In this document: positions 9,919-19,445 of the stretch, piece after piece
Position numbering within the stretch: the stretch's first letter is position 1
Layout: the number at the start of each line of letters is the position of its first letter
DNA from: Acidobacteriota bacterium
Lineage (GTDB): Bacteria > Acidobacteriota > Terriglobia > Terriglobales > Acidobacteriaceae
Length of the DNA: 64,000 nt
Direction: 5' to 3'
NCBI GenBank assembly: GCA_023410055.1
Contig: JAEYQK010000073.1
Coordinates: 66,527-130,526 of the forward strand
Position numbers and translations under genes: made by a program
The notes under the pieces: model-generated
What the model saw: the letters and a program-made list of their open reading frames with translations, nothing else
Told to the model about the DNA's origin: nothing
Databases searched by the model: none

Positions 9919-12585
9919 CTAGGCAGCAGCACTGTCGCGAGCTGCCGTGAGTGGCACGTAGGCTTTAATAACCGTACCAGCATTTATGCGGGAAGCTATC
10001 GAGATCCTTCCTCCCACAAGTCGTAGTCGTTCTCGCATGCTCACCAATCCGAGGCCATTCTTGTGGGAACGAACATCGAACCCAACACCTTTGTCCGACA
10101 CGCAAATGCCAACCTCATCCGTACTCCCGCTCAACTCGACTCGTGCCCTGTCGCACTTACCGTGTTTGATAACGTTCTGCAGTGCTTCCTGCGCGACGCG
10201 GTACAGGCACAACGACACGTCTTTCGGCGGACACTTCAACTCGCCCGTTGACGCAAACTCGATATCGATTCGGTGAGCGTCAGAAATTTCCTTGCATAGA
10301 AACCTGATTGCGGCAGCCAATCCCAAATGCTTCAGGGTGGAGGGATGAAGCTCGTGCGAAAGATGACCGACTTCCGTTACGAGGTTCTGTATTTTTCCGT
10401 ATGCCCTTTGCAGCTTCGAGCTAAGGTGCGCCTCGGTAGCTTGCTTTGCCGCCTGCGCAACTTCAATTGAGACTAACGCAAGTGACTGGCTCACACCGTC
10501 GTGCAACTCTCTTGCGAGGCGTTTGCGCTCTTCCTCCTGGGCATTGATCAAACTGGCGCTGAGTTCCCTCAGGGCGACCTCCGACTCCTTCTGCACGGTC
10601 ATATCGGAAGCGATGCCAACAATTCGGACGAGATTGCCTTCTCCGTCGAAAAATCCGCGTCCACGTGCCTCGATCCAGCACGTTTTTGCCTCGGGAAGCA
10701 ATTCTCGATATGAGGTCACGTATTTGTCCTGAGCAGGTGTCAGCTCCCTAATCGTCTTGATACAGTGCGCGCGATCGTCAGCATGCATTCTGCCGAGAAA
10801 CTGCGTGCCAGTTTCCTCGAGGGGATAGCCCAACTCGCCAAGCACCCGCACTGATTCGGCAGACCGTCGCATGACATCCGTCTTGGTATCCCATTCATAG
10901 GCATACATCCGCCCACTTTCGAGTGCCAGGCGCAATCGGCCTTCGCTTTCCCGCAAGGCCTCCTCGGCTCTTTTGCGCTCTGTGATGTCTCGGCCCATGC
11001 ATCGATAGCCGCAGAAACGGCCTTCTGAATCGACGATCGGCAGCCCGTTTGTCTCTAGGACCACAAGATGTTTGTCCTTGTGAAGATTGGTATTTTCCAG
11101 AGCTCGAAAGGGTGTGCGCTCGGCGGCAAATGCTTCGAACGTTTGGCGTACCCGCTGAGACTCCTGCGGAGGCATCAGGTCGAACGGTGTCCTGCCTATC
11201 AGTTCCTCCTGTGTATAACCGAGAATACCGTTACATTGTGTGCCGACGTAGGTGTAGACAAGATTGGCGTCTAGTTCCCAAACCCAATCGCTCGACGACG
11301 CGACAAGGTGCCGATAGCGCTCTTCACTGGTCCGAAGCTCTTCTTCCGCCTGCCGACGCCCAGTCACGTTTCGCGCGAAAACAGATATTCCGAAAAATTT
11401 GCCATTCCGAGATAGAGGGTTGAACGACAACCGGTAGGTCCGGGCTTTGTCCAGCGCTGTGTAGTCGACTTCAAATCTACCGTCTGTTAGTGCTTTTGTA
11501 TAAGAATGCTTCCACCACTTGGCAATATCAGGCGGCGCAAGGTCATCCGGAGTCATTCCCGGCCGCAGCTCGCACCCTTGCGTTCTGGTGAATGCTTCTT
11601 GCATAGCCGCATTGAACATCATCAACCCAAACCGTTCTGAGTCGACCGTCCAGATCGCATCATCGGTGCTTTGAAAGATCGCAATCAAAGTTCCCTGCGA
11701 AGCGGCTAATTCCGATTGAGCCTGCTGCTCAGCAGTAACGTTCATTACTGACGTTACTATGCACTGCCGCCCATCAAGTTCAATCAAGTCCGCAGAAAGT
11801 AGCCCAATGAAGAGGGTGCGATTTTTTCTACGAAAACGACACTCGACATTGCTGAGCCGCTCACCGCGTAGTAGCTGCTCGACCAACCTTTGCCGGTCCC
11901 GCGGATCATCCCAATAGCCAAGCTCGAGGAAATTATGGCCGATCACTTCATCACGTGTGTATCCGGTCATTTCGAGCAGCGCATCGTTGACTTCTATCTG
12001 ATTGCCATCGGCCGCAGTTACCAAGCTGACGGCGACGGGTACGGCGCTGAAAGTTTTGAGGAACTTTTCCTGCGACTTGGAGACAGCCAGTTCTGCCTGC
12101 TCGCGCCTCGCGTTCTCGCGAACGCACACTCGCGAAAGTGAATAGGTAGATGCGTCGAGTACCGTGCCCCTAAGGCCGGCAATTCGGCCTTTCGCATTAC
12201 AGACTACTTCGCCGCGACATATCGCCCATATACGCGAGCCGTCCGGGCGGACGATCTCTTCTTCGGCCTCAAAAGGCGCTCCGGTCTTGAGAGTTTTCTT
12301 CAGGCAGCGAGCTAAACCGGACCACGCGTCTGGAGTGAAAAACTTGGAGTGCTCTTTCAATGATGGCGGCACAACGCAGGGATCGCAACCTGTGATGCGG
12401 TACATTTCCCTTGACCAGAGTACGTTGCCAGCCTTTCGATCCCAGAACCAACTACCCAGATTTGCAAGGCGCTGTGCGTCCTGCAATTCGATGTTCGGTT
12501 TAGTACGCGAACGCGCTCCTGACTTTGTCATGAGGGTCTCGCTCGCTGTGCCCTGCGCTAAGCTCCGTTTCCTAATCTTGCGCAT
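9919..12585 (-). CDS. Multi-PAS sensor histidine kinase (HisKA_3/NarX-type)
   Basis: Soluble sensor kinase of about 888 residues started at the ATG at 12585, which has GGGGGAG just upstream (an in-frame TTG lies at 12642). Approximate domains: PAS 30-140 (LGSWFWDRKAGNVLW), PAS 170-290 (VNDALLEMTGYTRDEVIG), PAS 295-410, PAS 415-540 (LGYTQEELIGRTPFDLM), PAS 545-665, then the dimerisation/phospho-acceptor helix of the NarX family with the His in EERKRLARELHDGVSQ, then a GHKL ATPase domain with an N box (AQEALQNVIKHG) and G motifs DKGVGFD and GLGLVSMRER. No membrane segment is seen, so signals are probably cytosolic. It lies 307 bases downstream of a receiver-only gene on the same strand. Confidence 0.93.
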   Translation of the reverse strand: MRKIRKRSLAQGTASETLMTKSGARSRTKPNIELQDAQRLANLGSWFWDRKAGNVLWSREMYRITGCDPCVVPPSLKEHSKFFTPDAWSGLARCLKKTLKTGAPFEAEEEIVRPDGSRIWAICRGEVVCNAKGRIAGLRGTVLDASTYSLSRVCVRENARREQAELAVSKSQEKFLKTFSAVPVAVSLVTAADGNQIEVNDALLEMTGYTRDEVIGHNFLELGYWDDPRDRQRLVEQLLRGERLSNVECRFRRKNRTLFIGLLSADLIELDGRQCIVTSVMNVTAEQQAQSELAASQGTLIAIFQSTDDAIWTVDSERFGLMMFNAAMQEAFTRTQGCELRPGMTPDDLAPPDIAKWWKHSYTKALTDGRFEVDYTALDKARTYRLSFNPLSRNGKFFGISVFARNVTGRRQAEEELRTSEERYRHLVASSSDWVWELDANLVYTYVGTQCNGILGYTQEELIGRTPFDLMPPQESQRVRQTFEAFAAERTPFRALENTNLHKDKHLVVLETNGLPIVDSEGRFCGYRCMGRDITERKRAEEALRESEGRLRLALESGRMYAYEWDTKTDVMRRSAESVRVLGELGYPLEETGTQFLGRMHADDRAHCIKTIRELTPAQDKYVTSYRELLPEAKTCWIEARGRGFFDGEGNLVRIVGIASDMTVQKESEVALRELSASLINAQEEERKRLARELHDGVSQSLALVSIEVAQAAKQATEAHLSSKLQRAYGKIQNLVTEVGHLSHELHPSTLKHLGLAAAIRFLCKEISDAHRIDIEFASTGELKCPPKDVSLCLYRVAQEALQNVIKHGKCDRARVELSGSTDEVGICVSDKGVGFDVRSHKNGLGLVSMRERLRLVGGRISIASRINAGTVIKAYVPLTAARDSAAA

Positions 12586-12892
12586 CTCTCCCCCGGCGGT
12601 GCGTTTGCCAGCGATGTCGCAGAGGATCCTGCCGTTGGACAACTCCGGAAAGTGGAACGAGGTGTGGAAGGAGGCAACTTTGTTGATACGCTTTCAGCAA
12701 ATGTTAGCGCAGTTGCCAACGCCCGAGGCAAAGATTCGAGAGCACATCGGCGCATATTGGCAATCTTGATGTCATCTGTGGTGCCGTGCGTCGCCTAGTC
12801 TGGCACATGATGGCGCACTTGTCTTCATCTCACACCACCTCGCAATCCGAGTAGTCGCCCTTGATGACCTGAATCTCAGCCGCCCTGGCGCC

Positions 12893-13372
12893 TCACGCAT
12901 CGGGGCACGATACAAACAGACGACCAGAACACACGGCATGAATAGCCGGTATAAGATCCGTTTTCAGTCGAGACTTGAAAACATAGGCAGCCCCGCCCGC
13001 CGCCAAGGCACTGCGGATCAATTCCGAAATCTCGTGAATACTCAGAAACACCACTTTGTAATGACAGGAGGCTTCCTGCAGCCGTCGTGCTACCGTGATA
13101 CCGTCGGGCTCGCCCAAGGAAATGTCGAGGATAATTACATCAGGACTCAGAAGCGAGGCTTCGCGGATAACAGAGTCTCCGTCGTTCACCGCACCCACAA
13201 CTTCAAACACCGGTTCTAAGAACTCCCGCAGGACCGCGATCATTTCCGGGTTGTCGTCCGCCAGGAGCACGCGGATTTCTCGAAGAACAGATACCCTCTC
13301 CTTCTGAACTGGGCTAGGCTCAGCACCGTTCTGGTGTCTCATTCCGCTCATGTACGTTCTACGCGGATTCAT
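12893..13372 (-). CDS. Single-domain response regulator (receiver only)
   Basis: About 159 residues from the ATG at 13372; internal ATGs at residues 8 and 11 are also possible starts. The receiver fold is complete: acidic pair in VLLADDN, phospho-acceptor Asp in DVIILDISLG, switch Ser in VVFLSIHE, and Lys in YVFKSRL. The protein ends about 15 residues after the last receiver helix, so there is no DNA-binding or enzymatic output domain. It precedes the multi-PAS kinase on the same strand, which makes a phospho-sink or phosphorelay role plausible; this is inference. Confidence 0.88.
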   Translation of the reverse strand: MNPRRTYMSGMRHQNGAEPSPVQKERVSVLREIRVLLADDNPEMIAVLREFLEPVFEVVGAVNDGDSVIREASLLSPDVIILDISLGEPDGITVARRLQEASCHYKVVFLSIHEISELIRSALAAGGAAYVFKSRLKTDLIPAIHAVCSGRLFVSCPDA

Positions 13373-13987
13373 GTGAGATAACGTATAGCTATGCTTGACC
13401 GCCCGCTACTGCGACAATTGGCAGCTAACAGAAAAAGAACTTCGTAGCGCTCAGTCTTGTAGTGTGGGGCTGCGAATTTCTGCTAGTGATCCGGCAGTGT
13501 TCGACCAGAGATCGCGAGGCACCAGAGGATTCGTTAGCGGTTGCCGTCAGATTCGGAGAGAAATAGCCTTGACTCAGTATGCTCGTCGGGCGCTAGAAGA
13601 AGGCGCTGGGAGTTTTATTGTTAGCGGGATCATTCGACCCGAAAGATGGCATTCCCCTACGTGTGTTGGTCGGTGGCGCGCCGCGCCAAAAACAAAAACC
13701 GAAACACTTGGGTCGCCACCAGATGCCCTCAGATCAGAATCACGTCACAAAACACATACAGATCCCCGCTAAGAGTACTAGGACAGTTCACGTTCACGAG
13801 AGACCGTGCTGCCAGCTGGCATTTCTTTCAGTATCGCCCACCACGGAACTCGAATATACACAATGAGCAGTTGAGCCTGGAGTTCGGAAGAGGCGATGAA
13901 AAATAATCCACGAGCGCTGAAGACTACTCGATATGCAGTGTGTAGAGTACCGGGTTCTTAGCGCAGACCATTGGTTCAGGAGGGGCA
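13373..13987. other. Intergenic region without a recognised gene
   Basis: About 615 bases between divergent genes. Several overlapping short open frames on the plus strand (13395-13906) give low-complexity, arginine-rich translations with no recognisable family and no good ribosome-binding site. Nothing else recognised. Confidence 0.4.
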
Positions 13988-14545
13988 ATGAACAGAATGG
14001 TGCTCGCCTTATTCGTGCTAGCGACGGTTGTTTGCCCGGGGATTATGTTCGGGCAGAAGGTCAAAGTTGATTATGACAAGAGCATCCACTTTGGGGATTT
14101 CAAGACGTATGCCTGGGCCGAACTCAATCCGGCAGGCATGCCGCTAGTCAGGATAAACATTGTCGACGCTATCGACGCGCAACTAGCCGCCAAAGGTTTG
14201 GTGAAAGCAGAACGAAATGCCGACCTTATTGTCACGTATGTTGGTGCTCTGGCAGGAGAAACCAACCAGAGCGTCGGTGCACCAACGTACCCAGGCTACG
14301 CAGGCCCTCCTCCTTCAGTGAACTCAACCATGTGGACAGGTGCGGGCGGCGGAGGAGGATCAGTCTCTTACCCGAAGGGAACTCTCGTCGTAGAACTTAT
14401 GGATCCCAAAGCCGGACGAATCACTTGGCGCGCTGTGGGCAAAACCAAACTCGATATGACAAAGAAGCGCGAGTCTCTGGCCAGGATCAACGATCTTATC
14501 GAGAAAATGTTCGAAGGTTTTCCACCCCAAGGCAAAGAGAAGTAG
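13988..14545 (+). CDS. DUF4136 secreted protein
   Basis: Secreted or lipid-layer protein of 185 residues. The signal peptide is MNRMVLALFVLATVVCPGIMFGQ. The mature part fits DUF4136: KVDYDKSIHFGDFKTYAW near the start, then DAIDAQLAAKGLVKAERNADLIVTY, a glycine- and proline-rich spacer (about 98-125), and the closing GTLVVELMDPKAGRITWRAVG with a terminal helix ending EKMFEGFPPQ. GGGGCAATG gives an acceptable ribosome-binding site. Function of the family is unknown. A decayed second copy lies just downstream. Confidence 0.88.
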   Translation: MNRMVLALFVLATVVCPGIMFGQKVKVDYDKSIHFGDFKTYAWAELNPAGMPLVRINIVDAIDAQLAAKGLVKAERNADLIVTYVGALAGETNQSVGAPTYPGYAGPPPSVNSTMWTGAGGGGGSVSYPKGTLVVELMDPKAGRITWRAVGKTKLDMTKKRESLARINDLIEKMFEGFPPQGKEK

Positions 14546-14665
14546 ACGGCCTCAAGATACAACCTTCTTTCTCAAACCACACTGATGTTTCGTGAGCCGT
14601 AACTACTATTTCTCGCAGTCGCAAGCTACGGGGTGTTGTCGTAGAACGATGAGTGTACGAACGGA

Positions 14666-14827
14666 TGGGGATATGGCCCCGGATGGGGCGGTGGTTGGTA
14701 GTACGGTGGAGGTACTGGGACGACCCACGGACAGACGTCAACGATTTATAGCGGGCAAAAGAGGCAGAAGAATCTATCAAAAGCAGCGGCCAAACTCTTG
14801 AAGAACTTCCCTCCCGCCGCGAAGTGA
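14666..14827 (+). pseudogene. Remnant of a second DUF4136 gene
   Basis: Reading the frame that begins TGG at 14666 gives WGYGPGWGGGW, then an in-frame TAG at 14699-14701, then YGGGTGTTHGQTSTIYSG, then directly the terminal helix KNLSKAAAKLLKNFPPAAK and TGA at 14825. In intact DUF4136 proteins the glycine-rich spacer and IYxG are followed by about 30 residues (TLVV.L.D......W.G) before the terminal helix; that stretch is missing here. The upstream half is not found. I read it as a broken paralogue of the 13988-14545 gene. Confidence 0.65.
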
Positions 14828-14905
14828 GCCAGGTTCTGTTGATGAGCTGGTGTGGCGTGTCATTTTCGTGCTCGATGCCTATTGGGCATGGACTCAGGAT
14901 CGGCC

Positions 14906-15574
14906 ATGATGGAGACTTTTCCGATCATCTATCTAGCGGCGCACGGCGAGACTGCGTGGGCTATAACTGGGCAGTGTAATGGGCTTACGGACCTGCCCCT
15001 GACCGAGGTGGGCGAGAATGATGCGCGCGCACTGAAGCGACGCCTTCACGGTATGAGATTCTGCAAAGTCTTCACCAGCCCATTGCAGCGCGATCTTAGG
15101 ACTTGTGAATTGGCCGGATTTGCCGATGTCGCCGAAATCGATTCGGACTTGCTCGAGTGGAACTATGGCGCATACGAAGGGCGAACTCCTGCCGAGATAT
15201 GCGCTGAGCGGCAGGATTGGCAGCTATTTCGGGATGGCTGCCCACAAGGGGAGTCGCCGGCAGCTGTCACTCGGCGTTTGGATCAACTCATCTTCCGCCT
15301 ACGGGCAGTGGAAGATGACGTTCTGCTCTTTTCAAGTTTGCAACTGATTCGCGCGCTCGGTGTACGCTGGATCGGTTTTCGTCTACCAGCAAACGCTGCC
15401 CGGCGCTTTGCATTGAATTTGGCGAGTCTGAGCGCGCTGGGCTATGAACCCGACCTTTCCAGACCGGTGATAAAGCTGTGGAACTGTGCGTGTCGCCCAC
15501 TGGCACAACTTTCAGTTCGTGTTTCTGATTCTGAGAAGGCGGCGCACAATGCTCCACCGCATGTGTGTAAGTGA
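14906..15574 (+). CDS. Histidine-phosphatase superfamily protein lacking key catalytic residues
   Basis: Phosphoglycerate-mutase-like fold of 222 residues from the ATG at 14906; ATGs at 14852 and 14888 are other possible starts. The N-terminal strand reads IIYLAAHGETAW where the family has RHGE: the catalytic His (13) is present but the preceding Arg is Ala. SPLQRDLRT and LLEWNYGAYEGRTP match the usual Arg and acidic motifs. The region that normally reads SHG with the second catalytic His reads VLLFSSLQLIRALG, so that His is Ser. The C-terminus RPVIKLWN matches the subfamily. Either a non-catalytic binding protein or a decaying enzyme. Confidence 0.8.
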   Translation: MMETFPIIYLAAHGETAWAITGQCNGLTDLPLTEVGENDARALKRRLHGMRFCKVFTSPLQRDLRTCELAGFADVAEIDSDLLEWNYGAYEGRTPAEICAERQDWQLFRDGCPQGESPAAVTRRLDQLIFRLRAVEDDVLLFSSLQLIRALGVRWIGFRLPANAARRFALNLASLSALGYEPDLSRPVIKLWNCACRPLAQLSVRVSDSEKAAHNAPPHVCK

Positions 15575-15709
15575 CTCATCACTGATCGTCGGTCCGCTAT
15601 CAGTTTTGTGAGTATGCATACCGGGGGATGCCTCCCTAAACTCACGGTTGTCGCTACAACTCGTCGAAAGAACTCGCGTTTACACATGGAAATTGTGGAA
15701 AGGAGAACC

Positions 15710-16576
15710 ATGAAAAGCACCCGAATCGTGGTGAGCACGTTCGTTCTTTGGCTCCTGTGCTTGGCGTTAGCCTACGGGCAGGATGAAACGAAGATCAAAG
15801 GATTAATCACACATCGCAGTGCAGATAACATGACCGTGCGGGCCTCCGACGGCACGACTCATGAAGTTACTCTCACCGATGACACGAAAGTGCAGATGCC
15901 TAAGGGCCTGATCGGTGTCCGGCACAAACAGGTCGCCTGGACCTCGCTCATCCCGGGACTCCCAGTCACTGTCAAAGGCGAAACAAATGAGAAAGGTCAG
16001 CTCACTGCCACTGAGGTGGACTTTACGAAAGAGGACCTCCAAACAGCCAGCATGATTCAGGCAGGCTTGGATCCAACGAAGCAACAAGTTGAGAAGCAAG
16101 GGCAGGGCATAGCCGAGAATGCGCAGAACGTCGAAGCTAACCGACAGCAGATATCTGAAAACGAGCGCGAAGTCAGCGATCGTTTCAACTCGCTTGCCGA
16201 TTACGACGTTAAGAAGCAAATTTCCGTCTATTTCGATACTGGCCGTTCTACCTTGTCGCAGAAAGACAAGCAGGCGCTGTCCCAGATGGCGGCTGAGGCG
16301 ACGAAACTCAAAGGGTACCTTATCGAGGTGCAGGGTTTCGCAGATTCGACCGGGGCTGCCAGTATGAACCAGACCCTAAGCAAGGAGCGTGCAGAGGCAG
16401 TTGTGAACCATCTCATGCAGAACTGCAATGTCCCGGCACGACATATCCTGGCTCCTGGCGCTATGGGCATCAGCAATCCAGCAGCTTCGAACGAAACAGC
16501 ACAAGGCAGGGCGAATAACCGACGGGTTGAATTGAAGCTCATGGTCAACAAGGCGGCGGGGACGAGCGGCCGGTGA
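15710..16576 (+). CDS. OmpA-family outer-membrane/peptidoglycan-binding protein
   Basis: Secreted protein of 288 residues. The ATG at 15710 is preferred because AAAGGAG lies six bases before it and a signal peptide follows (STFVLWLLCLALAYGQ). Residues about 25-115 form a beta-rich DUF5666-like region; about 130-170 is a charged helix (coiled coil likely); residues about 170-285 are the OmpA C-terminal domain, with IEVQGFADSTGAASMNQTLS and QGRANNRRVEL, including the Asp and Arg that bind diaminopimelate of peptidoglycan. There is no N-terminal eight-strand barrel. It precedes PPK2 by about 180 bases. Confidence 0.9.
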   Translation: MKSTRIVVSTFVLWLLCLALAYGQDETKIKGLITHRSADNMTVRASDGTTHEVTLTDDTKVQMPKGLIGVRHKQVAWTSLIPGLPVTVKGETNEKGQLTATEVDFTKEDLQTASMIQAGLDPTKQQVEKQGQGIAENAQNVEANRQQISENEREVSDRFNSLADYDVKKQISVYFDTGRSTLSQKDKQALSQMAAEATKLKGYLIEVQGFADSTGAASMNQTLSKERAEAVVNHLMQNCNVPARHILAPGAMGISNPAASNETAQGRANNRRVELKLMVNKAAGTSGR

Positions 16577-16752
16577 AATGGCGCCTCCCCTTCCAGCAAT
16601 TGCGAAGGAAGGCTTCGAGGTCCGACCGAAGATCCTTCCTTCCCGCGATCACTTCGTCTCCTGTGGCGGGTCGGTAGCTTCCGGTTGTGACCGGTAGGCC
16701 GCCGACCCGTAAGCGGGTTTTCCGGCGGTTCCTTCAATTGGAGCACGCAACA

Positions 16753-17568
16753 ATGTCGAAGAACAATAAGAACGGAAATAACGACAGCAAGCGCCTCAAG
16801 AGGAAAGACTACGAGAACGAACTACGTCGTTTACAAGTAAAGCTCTGTCAACTGCAAGATTGGGTTAAAGAAAAAGGCCTGCGAGTAGTGATCGTTTTCG
16901 AGGGGCGCGACGCCGCCGGCAAAGGGGGCACGATCCGCGCGATTACCGAAAGAGTTAGTCCGCGTGTGTTTCGACAGGTGGCACTTCCCGCGCCTTCCGA
17001 CAGGGAAAAGACCCAGATGTATTTGCAGCGCTACCTGCCGCACTTCCCGGCTGCCGGCGAAGTCGTCATCTTCGACCGAAGTTGGTACAACCGCGCGGGA
17101 GTGGAACACGTGATGGGCTTCTGCTCTCAAGAGCAGTACGACAACTTCTTGGAGCTTTGCCCCCTGTTCGAAAAACAGGTCGTGAACGCGGGGATAATAC
17201 TTATCAAGTATTGGCTCGAAGTAAGTCAACATGAGCAGGAACGCAGATTTCAGGCTCGCCTTGAGGATCCTCTGCGGCAATGGAAGCTCAGCCCTATGGA
17301 TGTCGAATCTTGGACACGGTGGTACGACTACTCGCGTGCACGAGACTGCATGCTGGAGGCAACAGACTCTGAATGTGCACCCTGGTACATCATCCGTTCA
17401 GACGACAAACGTAGAGCTCGGCTAAATTGCATCTCGCACGTTTTGAGCGTAATTCCATACGGCAAGACAACGCACAAGCAAATCAAACTGCCCGCTCGCT
17501 CAGACAAGTCCCAGTACGATGACCAGGCATCGCTCGCAGTAAGGCATTTTATCCCGGAGCATTATTAA
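16753..17568 (+). CDS. ppk2: Polyphosphate kinase 2 family
   Basis: Transfers phosphate between polyphosphate and nucleotides; 271 residues. The start at 16753 (MSKNNKNG) is chosen over an upstream in-frame extension that lacks coding character. A P-loop is clear (FEGRDAAGKGGTIR), then the lid and Walker B motifs (PAPSDREKTQMYLQRYLPHFP and FDRSWYNRAGVE), then ERRFQARLEDPLRQWKLSP and the C-terminal APWYIIRSDDKRRARLN. Length and motifs fit single-domain PPK2; the preference for GDP or ADP cannot be settled by eye. Isolated gene, same strand as the OmpA gene. Confidence 0.95.
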   Translation: MSKNNKNGNNDSKRLKRKDYENELRRLQVKLCQLQDWVKEKGLRVVIVFEGRDAAGKGGTIRAITERVSPRVFRQVALPAPSDREKTQMYLQRYLPHFPAAGEVVIFDRSWYNRAGVEHVMGFCSQEQYDNFLELCPLFEKQVVNAGIILIKYWLEVSQHEQERRFQARLEDPLRQWKLSPMDVESWTRWYDYSRARDCMLEATDSECAPWYIIRSDDKRRARLNCISHVLSVIPYGKTTHKQIKLPARSDKSQYDDQASLAVRHFIPEHY

Positions 17569-17662
17569 CTACGCGCTGTTTCGCCATCGCCGTTAATGGC
17601 TCTGAAGAAGCAGAGAATGAAGGTCTGATGAGCAACTCCCTCGTTGCTGCTGATGCAGGGGG

Positions 17663-18061
17663 TCATTCTGCATCCGTCCATGAACACTTGCTGGCTTTCC
17701 CGAAGTAACGTCGCAGGTTGGGATTATCTGCAATGATTTTCGACATACCAAACGCCAGGCGCTCGATTGCCTGATGGCCACTCATCTGCTGAACTTCAAA
17801 ATTCTGCTCACAAACGGACGCATGTTCAAGTTCATGAAACAAGGTTACGGCTTCAAAGCAACGGCCGATATCGCTTGCGATTCGGATGACATGCTTATCG
17901 CACGACGTGTGGCCGTCATACCTGCGTTGCTGAATGACAATCTCCTCTTCGCGTACGATCTTCCACTTTATCCCGTTGACGAGTACCGAGTTCGGTGAAC
18001 TTGCGAACGACATCGGACTGGCCAGCAACAGAAAAAGACAACACTTCTGCAAAATATGCAT
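17663..18061 (-). CDS. Small secreted protein with HELEH motif
   Basis: 132 residues with a signal peptide (LQKCCLFLLLASPMSFA). Mature sequence contains FHELEHA near residue 76, an exact HExxH zinc-peptidase signature, preceded by RCFEAVTLF and followed by a helix with SGHQAIERLAFGMSKII. Four cysteines in the mature part could form disulphides. No family I can name; a minimal zinc hydrolase is possible but the third zinc ligand is not obvious (the E of IERLAFG is a candidate). Single gene convergent with ppk2. Confidence 0.6.
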   Translation of the reverse strand: MHILQKCCLFLLLASPMSFASSPNSVLVNGIKWKIVREEEIVIQQRRYDGHTSCDKHVIRIASDIGRCFEAVTLFHELEHASVCEQNFEVQQMSGHQAIERLAFGMSKIIADNPNLRRYFGKASKCSWTDAE

Positions 18062-18397
18062 GGCGATACTGTAAGGAACTCATCACCCGGACACTCTAAG
18101 CACAAGCCCTTAACGCGAATCGCATTACTTCCTAGCGTTGCCGTGACCGCAATATGAACGTTGCCGACAATCGGAAGTTCCGCAAACCACCCTTCTGCAT
18201 GTAGCTCACTCATGCGCCGCTCATCATTCTCGTTCTACTCGCGCTCGTCGCGGGAATGTTGTCGGAACACGCCATGTCACATCAGGCCAGGCGCAGTCTT
18301 CTGCACATGGTTCTGTTCTCACTCTGATATCGGCATCTAGATACGTTGTACTTGATCTTGAATACCCTCGAGCAGGACGACTCAACAGAGCCAACGC
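18062..18397. other. Intergenic region without a recognised gene
   Basis: About 335 bases between two minus-strand genes. A short minus-strand frame (17968-18213) overlaps the HELEH gene and is probably not coding. Nothing recognised. Confidence 0.35.
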
Positions 18398-19285
18398 TTA
18401 GCGTGGTTGGAGCTGTGGCTCGTTTGTATGCTGCTCTGCCGCTTGCTCACCCGTGCCGGCAGAAGCTGGCTTAAGCGTCAGGGCATGCAGGAGTTTGAAC
18501 GTGAGCGCCGATTCCGCCGTGAAGGCAAGCTGCTGGTTTCCGGTCATTGTGGCACCGGCTGTACCAGCTCCTCCACCAACGACTGCTCCGATCGCCGCTC
18601 CCTTCCCGCCTCCGGCAATGCCTCCAATTAACGCGCCTACACCAGTGCCGCCTCCGATCATCGTGGCGCTGCGCTTACCCTTTCCGTGAATCGTATTGGA
18701 GACCGTCGCTGTGGTGATCGGATAGGATACGCCTCGAATCCTGATGCTGTTCAACTTGATGCTCAGTCGGCCCTCACCCTTCAGCTTGCCGGGAGCGGCG
18801 GCTTCCACAACTGTACCCGTAACCGGACTGGACTGCGGAACAAGTGTTTGACCATGCGAGACGACTGGTTGCGTAACAGTTCCTTCAAAGGTGTCGCCAG
18901 CCTTGTTCTTCTTGGAGTCGATGGCCTGCGAAAGCCGGACTGTGACGGTTGTGCCCTCAGGAACGACTACTGGCGGCAACGGAACCGGCTTCTTCACCGT
19001 TGTGGTGGCTTTCGATCCCTCTTGCTCGGGCTTCCATTCGCTTTTGGGAGGAGGCGCCTGCGAAGACTTTGCTACGCCTCCCGTCTTCGCCGGCGGAGTC
19101 GCCGGCAATGAAGAAGATGTGCCTTCCGCATTCGGTGGTGTTGGCTGCGGCGTCGGCGTTGTAGAGGCCTGGTTATCAGCCGTGTTGGCGCTCTGCGCCG
19201 ACTCACTGTTTTGCTTTGGTTTGCTCGTACATCCAGACACGACCAGCAGTGTTGCTAGAAGCAGGGGGATTACTGTGCGTGGCAT
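18398..19285 (-). CDS. Lipoprotein with glycine-zipper segment
   Basis: 295 residues with a lipoprotein signal ending LLVVSGC (Cys 19). Residues about 20-105 are a disordered Ser/Thr/Pro/Gln linker. Residues about 108-205 are a beta domain (PEGTTVTVRLSQAIDSKKNKAGDTFEGTV...) of the type found in many acidobacterial envelope proteins. Residues about 210-250 form a glycine zipper (GGGTGVGALIGGIAGGGKG), which may insert in or associate with a membrane. The tail is Gln/Glu rich. Envelope role likely; exact function unknown. Confidence 0.8.
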   Translation of the reverse strand: MPRTVIPLLLATLLVVSGCTSKPKQNSESAQSANTADNQASTTPTPQPTPPNAEGTSSSLPATPPAKTGGVAKSSQAPPPKSEWKPEQEGSKATTTVKKPVPLPPVVVPEGTTVTVRLSQAIDSKKNKAGDTFEGTVTQPVVSHGQTLVPQSSPVTGTVVEAAAPGKLKGEGRLSIKLNSIRIRGVSYPITTATVSNTIHGKGKRSATMIGGGTGVGALIGGIAGGGKGAAIGAVVGGGAGTAGATMTGNQQLAFTAESALTFKLLHALTLKPASAGTGEQAAEQHTNEPQLQPR

Positions 19286-19445
19286 AGATGCCTCCTTTCA
19301 CGCGTGGAGAACGCAAAACCATAGTAAGTGCCGCCATCTGTGACGAGAACTAGTGAAAGTACGAGACTCTAGTCGTGAGGCGACTGAGTCACGGATTCGA
19401 TTACACCGGGCTCTCGACTGCTGGAAGATGTGCGACATGATGCGT

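Noticed and set aside
13395..13906. Overlapping short plus-strand frames
   Set aside because: No coding signature or ribosome-binding site; composition like noncoding sequence.
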